Shown here piece by piece: positions 12,201-24,200 of a stretch of 64,000 nt of DNA. A model generated the notes under the pieces. It had not been told where the DNA came from. It did no database searches and saw only the letters and a program-made list of their open reading frames with translations. Within the stretch, counting starts at the first letter, position 1. The number at the start of each line of letters is the position of its first letter. Source of the stretch: Verrucomicrobiota bacterium JB022 (GTDB lineage: Bacteria; Verrucomicrobiota; Verrucomicrobiia; Opitutales; Oceanipulchritudinaceae); contig JAUTCQ010000024.1 of NCBI GenBank assembly GCA_030673845.1, positions 1 to 64,000 of the forward strand, written 5' to 3'. The position numbers and the translations under genes are program-made.

Positions 12201-15200
12201 AAGGAGCGTATCCGTAGTGCCTCCTGAGCCGGCTCCGACTTCCAGGATACGCAGTGAAGGACGGCCTTTCGGGACGAGCGCAGTCAGGGCAGTCGCGAGG
12301 CGATCGTTGCACCAGCGAGCGCGTGGATGCTCGCGATAGATCGCCTCCACGAGATCGAGCTTGCCCTCGGGGAATATGACATCCGTCGCGCGCTCTTCGC
12401 CGCGCAGAATGGCCGGCAGGGCCTCGACGCAGCGCTCCAGCAGTCGGGCAGCCGGGCGTAAGGCGGGGTAATCGGCCAGCAGGGCTTTGAGATCACCACC
12501 GGCCAGCGTGTCGCCCACCGTCAGACGTGAAAGGGCGGCATGCAGGCGGCGTTGCTCCGGAGCTACCGCGACGAGATCGACATTCCGGATATCAGCTTGT
12601 GCGCGAGCCACTCCCCATGTTTCCAGGCGCGAGAAAGCTTGCAGGTAATCCGTCAGTGCACGATCTGCGGAGGCGAGCGGGAAAGCTGCGGAGGCGGGCA
12701 AAGTCGCGATGTCGCCCAGCTGGACCAGCTTCCGGTCGGGCAGCACACCAATGGCGGCCCGTGCAGCCTCGTTACCAGCGTAGACAGCCACCGCAGGGAG
12801 CCGGGAAGCCAGTACTCGCTCCAGGGCGACCATACCGGCATGGTTGGTGATCGGCTCGACTCCTTGGGCGGTGAGTCGGCGGCGGTAATCGGTGGTCGCC
12901 ACCGCGCCAGCTTCGCCCCAATAGCCCCAGTGGATCGTCTGCACCGGATAGGCCATCTGCTCGCGGAGGCTGGCGGCAACGGCGTCTTGGGCGCGGCTCG
13001 CAGCCACGTAGTTACCCTGCCCCGCACCGCTGGTAAACGACTGCACGGTGGAGAAAAAGGCGAGGAAATCGAGGCCTTGCGCCGGCAGAATCTGGGCCAG
13101 TACGCGCGCACCTTGCAGCTTGGGCCGCAGCACGCGGTCGAGTGCTTCAAAAGACAGGTTGCGCATGGCCCCATCTGCCAGCACGAGCGGCGCGTGGAAG
13201 ACGCCATGCATGGCACCCCAGTCGGCAACTATTTGCCCGTGAATGGCCGTCATCGCTTCGAGGTCGTCGGCTGCCGCCTGGCGATAACGGACTTCGCCTC
13301 CGGTGGCGCGAGCCAACTCCCGCCACTCGGCTTGGAGATCGCCCGGCAATTCCTGCTCCGCGCGACGCCCGGTCACCACCACTTGCGCCCGATGGTGCTC
13401 CAGCAGGTGGCGGGTGAGAACGCGCCCCAGCCCACCGGCTCCGCCGACAATCCAGTAGATGCCTCGTTCGCGATAAGCAGAGTCCGTAGCAGCCGGCAAC
13501 TCGGCTTCAATCAGGCGCGCACGCATGCCGCCCTCGGGGGCCAGCAGGCCCGACCTCGTATCGGCCTCTAAGATTTGGGCGGCCAAACCAGCGGCATCTC
13601 CATCGGTTGCCAATACCCAGGTGCCGCCGTGCAGGAAGGGATTTTCCGCGACGGCTGCGTCCAGCAACGCACCCCAAATTGCCGAGACAACCGGAGCGGA
13701 TTCACTGGCCAGCAGGCAGACGTGCGCGGGTTCTTCGCGGGCGATCAACGTCTGTAGGTCGTGCCCCCACCGCTCGGTCAAGGCGTCTGATTCTACGGCT
13801 GGCGCAAAGGCAAAGATGTCGCATTCGGGGTGAAGATCTGCCGTCAGCGAGGCAGTTTCGCTCACCGCAATATTCCGCGCTCGCAAGGCCTGGCGCACCG
13901 CTTCGGCCATTGCCGGCTGAGCCTCCGGGTATAGCAGGACGGCTTCTGCAGCGAGGCGACGCGGAGCCGTCTCTATCGGATGCGGGCGCGGGACAAAAAA
14001 GCGTGGAACAGGGGTCGGTTTTTGCGGGCGCACCGCAACGCCTTCCAACCGTGCGCGGACGTTGCCTTCGCGGTCGGCAATGCGGATCGTGAAGTGCGGC
14101 GTCGTGCCTTCGGTCGTCTCGCGTTGCACGTGCACATAGGCTTCGCGCAAAGGTTCACCCGACCACTGGAAGTGCTCGATCGAGAACGGAACCAAGGCAC
14201 CGCCCTCGGCCGCATGCACGCCTGCAATCGCCTGCAGCGCGCCGTCGAAAATGGCGGGTGGCAAGGTAGCTTCAGCAGCAAACGCGGCGGGCGGCGAAAT
14301 GAGTTGGGCGAGGCATTCGTCTCGACTGCGCCAGACGCGTCTTACGCTGCGTAAACCAGGCCCATAGTGCATGCCGGCCGAGGAGAGCTGGGCATAGAAG
14401 GCCTCGGCTTCGAGCTGCTCGCTCGCACGCACCAGCAGGGGCTCCAAATCGAGGCGCTCCGGCGTGAAAGCAGTGTCGCTGGCCATTGCCCGAACCCCGG
14501 TTTCGCGCTCCGCCTCAACCGTAAAACCATCGTCGTGCAGGGCAACGGAGATATCCAGCCCGGTGGCACCGGCAATGAGCGGACGCAGGAAGGCAATCCG
14601 ACGAAGCGAGTGCACCGGATGCTCGGTCTCGCGCAGGGCTTCGACCGCCAAACCGAGAGAGGCCATACCTGGCAGCAACCGTTGCCCGCCGATCTCGTGG
14701 TCGCGCAGAAAGGGGTGATCGCCATGCAAGTGCAGCTGAAAAACATTACCCTGGCGGCTCGCCCCGGCCAGCAGACCGACCGGGCGCGTGGGCGGTGTCG
14801 CCTTGGCCTCGGGCAGCCAGAAGCGAGTGGCGTCAAACACATACCCGGGCAGCGCGATCCTTCGCCATGTGCCCTGCTCGTCGGGCCAGTTGCTGAAGCG
14901 GCCTTCGGTCCAATCACGCGCGAGCGATTCCAATGTCTCGTGGGTAGGAATCTTCGGCCAATTGGCGGTGCTCTTCGAGGGCTTTGCCACCGTGCCGCGC
15001 AGGAGGCCCTGTTGCGTGCGCAGGCGGCGGCTAAAATCGGCAACATCAACGGCGACGAGGGCCGCGCGACACGCGAAAACGTCGCGACCTTGGCGCAAAG
15101 TGGCCGCAGCATCCGCGAAAGCGAAACGCTCTTCCAGTGCTTCGAGGTGGTCTGCAAACGCTGCAAGCTGGGCTTCGAGAGCCGTTTCGGTGCGGGCCGA

Positions 15201-18200
15201 CCAGACGAACAGCTCCGGGCCCGCGACAGGCGTTGGCATTGGCTCTGCATCGTAAGATTCCAGCACGACATGCGCGTTGACGCCACCGGCCCCGAAGGAG
15301 CTGACACCTGCGCGGCGAGGTTGCTCCAGCCGCGGCCAAGGGGTCGCCTGACGCGGCAGGTAAAACGGGCTGCCCGCGAGCTGGAGGTGCGGGTTTTCGT
15401 GCTCCAGATGCAGGTTGGGCGGGATCACTCCGTGCTGCAGGGCCAGGATCGTCTTGATCACACCCGCAATCCCGGCGGCGGCTTCCAAGTGCCCCATGTT
15501 GGTCTTGAGTGCGCCCAGCGCACAGTAACCGGCGGGCAGCGGGCCTTGCGCGGACTGGGCAAAGGCCTTTTTCAGGCCGTTGACCTCGATCGGATCGCCC
15601 AGCGCCGTCCCGGTGCCGTGGGTTTCGACGTAGCCAATGGTGGCCGGATCTACTTGGGCTCGGCGGTAGGCATCCACAAGCAAATCGCGTTGCGCCTGCG
15701 CGTTGGGAGTGGTGAGCGAGGCCGTGTTTCCGCCATGATTGACGGCAGTACCCCGGATCACCGCCAGCACAGGGTCGCCATCGCGCAGCGCCTGGGCCAA
15801 GGGCTTGAGCAGCAACACCCCCGCGCCTTCGCCCCGCACAAAACCATCCGCGTGCGCATCGAAAGTCTTGCAGCGGCCATCGGAGGCCAGCATCTGTGCG
15901 CTGCCAAAGCTGACGTTGAGGCGCGGGCTCGCAATGACACTTACGCCGCCCGCCAGCGCCATCTCACATTCGCCACGTAGCAAGTTATTAACCGCGCGGT
16001 GGATCGCGACCAACGAACTGGAGCAAAGGGTGTCGACCGGTTCGCTCGGGCCCCGCAGGTCGAGCCGGTGCGAGATCCGGTTGGCCAGGAAGGCGTGGCC
16101 ATTGCCCGTGTCGTAAAGGAACTCCATCCGCTCGCCCAGACGCGTCCGCAACTCGTCGGTGTAGTCGGTATTGGTTACGCCAAGATAGAGGCCGGTGCGG
16201 CTGCCCCGCAGGCTCGAAGGGCGGTAACCCGCGTTTTCGATCGCATGCCAGACGCATTCCAGCGCCAGACGCTGTTGCGGATCCATCAACTGGGCTTCAC
16301 GGGCCGAGATCCCGAAGAAGGCGGCGTCGAAACGGGCGGCATCTGGTAGAAATGCGCCCCAGTGCGAGGCCGCACGGCCCGGCTCGCGCACTGGATCACC
16401 ATGAATCGAACGCCAGTCCCAACGGTCCGATGGGATATCCGTGATCAGATCGTCGCCATGGAGAAGGTGCTGCCAGAACGCTTCCAGAGAATCGGATTGC
16501 GGCAGTCGTGCGGCCATCCCGATCACCGCCACGGCCTGCTCCGGCCACGCGGCGGTAGGAGGCCGCGTTTCCGGCGCGGCATGGTTTGACTGGACCGCAG
16601 CGGTTTCCGGAGCGGAGACCGGCGCAAAATGGGCCGCGAGAGCCGCACGATGATCTTGCCAAAGAGCCTCGCCGACGGCTTGCAGCGTTGCGTATTCGAA
16701 GAAGAGCACGGGGGTCACTTCCAGCCCAAAACGCTCGTTGAGCCAGTTGGCAAATTCGACGTTGGTGATCGAGTCGAAGCCCAATTCACCCAGGTTGTCT
16801 TCCAGCGCGACCTCCGCTTCGTCGATACGTAAAACCTCGGCGGCCTGGCTCTTCAACGCAGCAAAAAAGGCCATTGGCACCGTGGGGGGAGTCGATGGCG
16901 TTGGCGTTTCGAGTGCGACGGTTTTCGCCGTAGCTGCCTTGGCTTCAGGCAGGTGCGGATCGGGCCCTTCGAGCACGAGCGCAACGGGCTGCGTGCTGGC
17001 CATGAGGGTCTTGAAGGCGCGCAAGCCACCGGTCGTCGTAAGGGGTGCGATGCCCATGGTGGTCGCGAGCAGCTTTTGCTGCGCGGGGGGCAGAGACATG
17101 CCGCCTTCGGCCCACAACGGCCATTGCAGCGACCGGGTTTTTCCGGCGCGGCGGCCAGCCTCGACCTGCTCGTTGCGCGCGATGGAGAAAGCATCGAGGA
17201 ATCCGTTGGCAAAGGCGTAATCGCACTGCCCGGCGGCCCCACGCGCGGAAGATACCGAAGAGAACAGGACGAACGCCTCCAATGGGTCTTTGCGCGTCTG
17301 GCGGTCGAGAGCGAGGGCGCCTTGCACCTTCGGACGCAACACCGCAAGGGTCGCTTCCGGCGCCTTGTCGTGCAGCAGGGCATCGTCGATGCGACCGGCC
17401 GCGTGTATCACGCCATGGAGGGGCCCGAATTCGGCCCGCGCGGCAGCTAAAGCGGTCGCCAAGGCAGCATCGTCGGCAACATCGGCCACCCTGTAGGCGG
17501 CGGCAGCGTGCTCGTCCACAAGAGCTTGCGTGGCGGCCGAAGCGGTGGAACGGCCGAGCAGGCTCACCCGCGCGCTATGGGCCAGCGCCTCGCGGGCAAA
17601 GATATGCGCTAGCTTGCCGTTACCGCCGGTGATGAGCCAGTGCTGCCCGGCACGGAAGCTGGGCGACGGGTCGGCGCTTGGCGTGAACGCTTCGAGCCCT
17701 GCGATGAAGCGTTCCCCTTTACGATAGGCGACTTCCACCGATTCCTTATCCGCAAGCTCGGCAGGGAGTAATCCGGCGAGGGCGGAGGATTTGAAATCCC
17801 CTGTGCGGCAGAGTGAGGCCTGCAAGCCTGGGTGCTCCTGACGCAGCGAGCGGGCGAACGCAGCCAAGGCATGAGAGGCGGGCACGGAGGCGTCTGGCGC
17901 AAGGGTCAGGAGGCGGATCGGCCGGACTTTGGCGGCTTCCCAACAGGCTTGAGCCGCAGCAAAAAGCGCGGCATAGCCGACATCCAACTGCTCATCGATA
18001 CCGGTGCCGATGGGCGTTTCCAACGGCAGCAGGCTGACCAGTGCGGCAGGCTGTGCTCGCAGCGCGGCAAAGAGTTGTCGCCACTGTTCGCACGAAGTCG
18101 GGTCGAGGGTAAACGCGTTGGGCGCCCTCTGCGCAAAGGCCGCCGCTGGCCGGAGGTGGATGCCATCAGGCAGCACTGGAGCCGGCTCGCCACTGAGGAC

Positions 18201-21200
18201 TAAAACAGGCCCGTCAAGCTCCCCTGCCCTCGCCGCCAGAGCCCGCCAGACGGGCCCGAAATACACTTGCCGCAACGATGCGGAAGCGGTGGCGGAGCGG
18301 ATGGGGCGCACGAGATAGTCGCGCAGCTCGACCAGGACGCGCCCCGCTTCGTCACAGACAGTGATCTGGAGGCGACGCAGGCCGTTGCTGTCGCTGGCGG
18401 GCGGGCACTGCACATGAGCCCACGCACGCGGGGCAAACAGGCGAGCATGCAAGCGCAGCTCACCCAGCGAATACGGCAGGTAAGAGTCTTCACGACGGTG
18501 CCCCAGCGGGCCGAGCGCGGCCTGCAGCGCCCCTTCAAGTAACGCCGGGTGCAGGACATAGGCATCGCCATCGTCTGCGCGAGAAGCCGGCAGGTGCAGC
18601 TCGGCGAGGGCTTCCGTTTCGCTGTAATAGAGCGCCTCGATGGGGCGGAAAGTCGGCCCATAGCCGAAGCCGCGAGCTGTGAATGTCGCTTCGACCTTGG
18701 CGCGGGTCAGGCCGTGTTTGCAGCGGGTGCGGATCGCCGCTAGATCGAGCGCGGGAACGGTCTCTACGGCACCAAAAATGGCACGGCCTTGGGCGTGGCG
18801 GAGACCATTGGCGGTTTCAACGGTAAATGCGCCTGCGCGCTCACCAGCAGGGCGTTGAAACCGGATCTGCACCGTTTGTGCCTGCCCAGGCTGGATCTCT
18901 ATTGGTTGCATCCATACGACATTGCGCAAGCCGGTGGGTATACTATCAGGCTCAGCCAACGACGCGGCTTGGCGCACCATCTCCAAGCCGACCACGCCCG
19001 GCAATACCGCGACCTCGTGCACCAGGTGCTCGGCGAGGAAAAACTCGTCGGCCCTCAACGTGCGGTGGAAGGTGATCACATCGCGCTCCTCGGTGCGGGA
19101 GTCGATCAGCGCGGCAAGGGAGGATCCTGCTTTGTTGCGGATGAGGCGTGGCAACGGGAATGCGCTGGGGGCAAAGGCATAACCCGGCAAACGCACTCGA
19201 CGAGGCGGCTGCACGTAGAGCTGCGCCCAGTCGACCTTGGAACCGGAGGCCCAGGCGCGTGCCAGGGCCGACCCAGCGCGGTTTTCCAAGGCGGTTTTTA
19301 GTTTCTGGTCGGCGATCGTGGCCGCTGCGCCCGAGACGAAGCACTTGCCATTCCCCCGCCCTGCCAGCTGGGCACGCAGCGCGGCGATCAGTTCGCTCTT
19401 GTCGGCGGCGACCAGCGCGAGCCGGGAGGCCATCGCTTCGCGACCGCATTGCAAGGTCCAGGCCACACGGTCGAGCGGGACTTCGTTACGTTCGAGCCAG
19501 GCCACAAAGGTCGCCAGCCACTCGCTCAGGCGCTCTTCCTTCTGCGCTGAAAAGACAAAGACAAATGGCCCCGAAACACTATGCGTGGCATGCTCGACTG
19601 GCGGCTCCTCCAGAATGACGTGCGCGTTATTTCCTCCAAAACCGAACGAACTCAGCCCTGCCCGACGGGGTTCGGAACCGCGAGGCCAAGGCTGAGCATC
19701 TTGTAGCAGGGCAAACGGGCCCTCTCCCAAAGGCAGCATCGGGTTGGGTTCGCCTGCGTGGAGGGTCGCGGGCAGGCGCTCGTGCTGGAAAGAGAGCAGG
19801 ATCTTGGTGAGCCCGGCGATGCCAGCGGCGGCTTCCAGGTGTCCGATGTTGGACTTGACGGAACCGAGCCAGCAGAACGGCTCCGCTGGCAGCATTTCAC
19901 CGCGTGTTTTGGCCGTTTCGGCAAAGGCGGTATGAAGGGCGTTTAGCTCGACCGGGTCGCCCAGCGAAGTGCCCGTGCCGTGGGCTTCGAGATAGCTGAT
20001 GGTGCGCGGTGAAAGCTCCGCTGCCTGGAGCGCACGGCGGACGAGGGAGGCCTGTGCGGCGGCGTTGGGAGCTGTCAACGAATGCATGCGCCCGCCATGG
20101 TTCTCGGCCGTCGCGCGAATCACGCCGTGGATCAGGTCGCCGTCGCGCAACGCCGCCGCAAGAGGCTTCAGCAAGACCAGCCCGGCACCTTCTCCGCGCG
20201 CATAACCGTCTGCGCCTTGGCCAAAGGCTTTGCAACGGCCATCAGGCGCGAGCATGCCATTTTTGCTCAGCGCCATCGAGGTGAGGGGGCTCAGGATCAG
20301 GTTGACGCCCCCTGCGAGCGCGACCGGGCATTGCCCCTGCCGGATCGCCTCAACTGCACGGTGAATGGACACGAGCGAGCTGGAGCAAGCCGTATCCACC
20401 ACCACGCTGGGCCCATGCAGATCGTAAAAATACGAGAGGCGGTTGGGCAGCATGGTGTGCGCCTGGCCCGAAAGCGTATGGCCTTCCACTTCGCGGCCCG
20501 CGAGGCGCTGCAGGTCGACAAAGTCCATTCCCGTGGTGCCGATGAAGACGCCCGCCTCGCTGCCAGCGAAGTGAGAAGGGGCGTAACCGGCGTCTTCGAA
20601 AACGTGCCAGGCCAGCTGCAGGAGCAGACGCTGCTGTGGGTCCATTGCTTCGGCCTCGCGCCGCGATATGCCGAAGAAGCGATAGTCGAAGTGGTCTACG
20701 TCTTCGATGAAGTTGCCCCAGCGCGCGGCCGGTTGATCGGGATAATCCCGCCAGTCCCAACGCTCGGGCGGAACCTCCCGGCGGGTCTCGCCCCGCTCCA
20801 GCAGCAGCTGCCAGAAGGCCTCCAGATTACCGCCCGGGAGTTGGGCGGCGAGGCCGATAATGGCCACCGCATCGCCTTCGGGCGCTTCAGGTTGGGGCTG
20901 GGAGAAAACAACGGGAACCTCCAGCGGGCGCAAATGGTGCGCGAGGGCGTCCAAGGTGCCAAACTGGTAGAACAGTGAGGCGTTGGTCCGCAGCCCAAGC
21001 TCTTTATTCAGCAGCTGACTGAACTGCGTGAAGCGCAACGAATTGAAGCCGTATTGGCCGAGCGGCTCCTGCGGGTCGAGCGTATGGGCCGGTTGCTCAA
21101 GCACCCGCGCGGCCAGTTGACGCAGCGAGTCCAGAAATCCATCGGTGGGCGCAGCGGTGCTGGCTTGGGCCGCGGGGGCTTCCGCTGCGCCATAGCGGGC

Positions 21201-24200
21201 CAACAGCGTGTTCAGCGGCAGGTCGGTCAACGACTTACGGTCGACCTTGCGGTTGAGCGTCTCCGGGTAGGCCTGGAGGCGATGGATGCGGTTGGGCACC
21301 ATGTAGTCGGGCAGCCATTGGGCGAGCGATTCGCGCCAGGCAGTTACGTCGCGCTCGGTTGACAAGGGGGCGACGACAAATGCCGCCAGGTGGGCATCGC
21401 CTTCGAAGCGAAGGACCACGACTGCACGTTCGACCCGGGGCAGCTTTTCCAGGGTAGCTTCGATCTCGCCCAGTTCGATGCGGTAGCCCCGCAGCTTGAT
21501 TTGCGAATCAATGCGACCGCGAAACTCGATGCGCCCATCGGCGAGGCGGCGCACGGCATCCCCGGTGCGATAGATGCGCTCGCCTGGGCGGAAGGGATCG
21601 GGCAGAAAGCGCTCTGCCGTCAACTCAGAGCGGCCCCGGTAGCCTTGCGCCACCCCATCTCCGCCGATGAATAGCTCGCCCTCGACCCCTACCGGTACGG
21701 GCTCCAGTGCGGCATCAAGGACATACAGGGTCGTATTGGCGAGCGGATGCCCGACGGTGATCTTTTCGCCGCGCTGCACTCGGCAAAGGCTCGACCAGAT
21801 GGTGGTTTCGGTGGGGCCGTAGACATTCCAGAGTTCGCCGCACCGGTCGAGTAGCGCATCGGCCAGTTGCGAGCCCAGCGCCTCACCGCCGCAGAGAATC
21901 TTCAAAGCCGAGTCGCCCTCCCAATCCGCCGCCAGCAGCATTTCCCACGTGGCGGGCGTCGCCTGCATCACCGTCGTATGGCCTTCGCCCAGTATCTCCG
22001 TCAGGCGGATGCCATCGCGGGCGGTTTCGCTGGAGACGATTTCGAGTGAACCGCCGGTGACGAGCGGGAGGAACATCTCGAGCCCGCAGATATCGAAGCT
22101 GACAGTGGTGACGGCGAGGATGCGATCTTGCGCGGTAAAGCCGGGCTCGCGTGCCATGCTGCACAGGAAGTTGGTCAGCGCGCGGTGCCCGATTTCGACG
22201 CCCTTGGGTTTGCCGGTCGAACCGGAGGTGTAGATGACATAGGCCAGCGCCGTGGGGGCACCCTGCTCCACCAGTTCGCCTGCTGGCTCGCCTGCCGTCT
22301 GGTCGACCAGCACTTCCGCGACGCCCGGCAGCTGGAGACGCCCTTGCAGCCTTGCCTCGGTCACAATGAGGCGCAGGCCGCTGCTCTCTGCCGTGTAGGT
22401 CAGGCGCTCCACCGGGTGGGTGGGGTCGAGCGGGACGTAGGCCGCACCGGTGCGGAGGATCGCCAGCAACACGACCGGCAAGCGTTCGCTGCGCTCGACC
22501 AGACATGCCGCAAGGTCGCCGGGGCCGAGACCTCGCGCCTGTAGACGCTGGGCCAGATGGCGCGATTGGGCCTCCAACTCGCCATAAGTCAGCGTGCGGC
22601 CCTCGAAATGCACGGCCGGAGCATCGGGGTGCTGGTAGGCTTGGTCGAGAAAGAGCTGGTGGGCACAACGCTCACGCGGGTAATCGGCGGCGGTATCGTT
22701 CCAACGGTACAGCAAATCGTGGCGCTCTGTGGCGGCAACCATGGCGAGCTGCGACACGCTGCAGGCAGTCGATTCGGCAAGGCTGGTGACGAGGGTGGCC
22801 AGTTGGCTCGCCATCGCGGCAATCGTGCCGACGGAAAAGAGCGAGGGGCGGAACTTCCAGTATAGCGCGTAGCTGCCCTCCGTCTCGACCACATCCAGCA
22901 CGAGGTCGAACTCCCCTGTCTGGCGCAATTCGCGGACCGGAACCAGCCCGAGCGTCTGCAGCGCTCCGGTGGGGAGCGGCGGCTGGACATAAAAGGCCGC
23001 CTGAAAGAGCGAGGACTGCCGAAGCACGCGCAGCACCTCGCCAAATGGCAGGTGCTCGTGCTCCAGAGCCGCATCGGCCACCTGTTGCACGCGTTGCAGC
23101 CAGGCCTTGCCCATTTCCTGTGCATCCGGCGACAAGCGCAGCGCCGCGAGGTTGAAAAGCGCGCCAAGCGTACGGTCGAAGCAGGCTTCCGGTCGACCGG
23201 CCAAGGGCAGGCCGAGGCACAAATCATTCTGCTGGCTGTGGCGGCTCAAGACCAGCGCGTAGGCCGCCAGCAAGACGGTATAGGGCCGCACGCCTGCGTC
23301 CCGAGCCAACTGACGCAGCCGCTCGGAAAAAGCCGCATCCAACTCCTGCGCATGGATTTGCCCTTCGAAGACCGGCGCGGGGGGGCGCGGAAAATCGGTC
23401 GGCAAATCGAGCACCGGATTCGCATCACGGAGCTGCCGACTCCAGTAATCGCGGGCGGCCTCGGAGTCTTCGGTATCGAGCGATTGCTGTTGCCAGGTCG
23501 CGAAATCGGCCAAGGTGCCTTCCACGGGCGGCAAGGATTCGCCGCGTATGGCCCGGGCGAGGTCTTCGAGAAAGATGCCAAGTGAGACGCCGTCGAAAAT
23601 CAGGTGGTGGAAGACGCAGAGCAACATGCCCGCCTCTGCAAAGTATACCACCCGCCACGGCAGCTCCTGCGCGAGGTCGAAAGGTCGACGTGCGGCAGCT
23701 TCGAGGGCGTCGGCGGTGGCCTCGCCGGGTACCTGTTGCCAAGGTAGCTCGGGGAGCGGGAAGGCGATGCGCTGGACGACTTCCCTACCCGCCTCGAACC
23801 TTGCGCGCAACGCAGGATGGGCCGCGACCACTTGGGCCAGTGCCGCCCGTAGTTTCACTTCATCGCGCAAGGGCGAATCGGGTGTCAGGCGAAAGGCGAA
23901 AGGCAGGTTGTAGGCGACCGCCGCCGGGTTCAGCTCATGAAGTTGCCAGAGAATGCGCTGACCGGCATTGAGCGGCACCAGCGTATCCAGCTTGGGGGCG
24001 GCCCCCTGTCCCGTGATCTCGGCATGTAGCGCGCGCAGGGTGCGGCAGCGAAAAAACACGGCTGCGCTCAGCTTCAAGCCAAGGCGCTTGTTCAGGCGCA
24101 CACTGAGGCGGGTAAAGTGGATCGAATCGCATCCGGCGGCCTCCAAATCGGTATCCTCGTCGATGGTGAGCGCAGGCAGGACTTCCCGCGCCACCACGAG

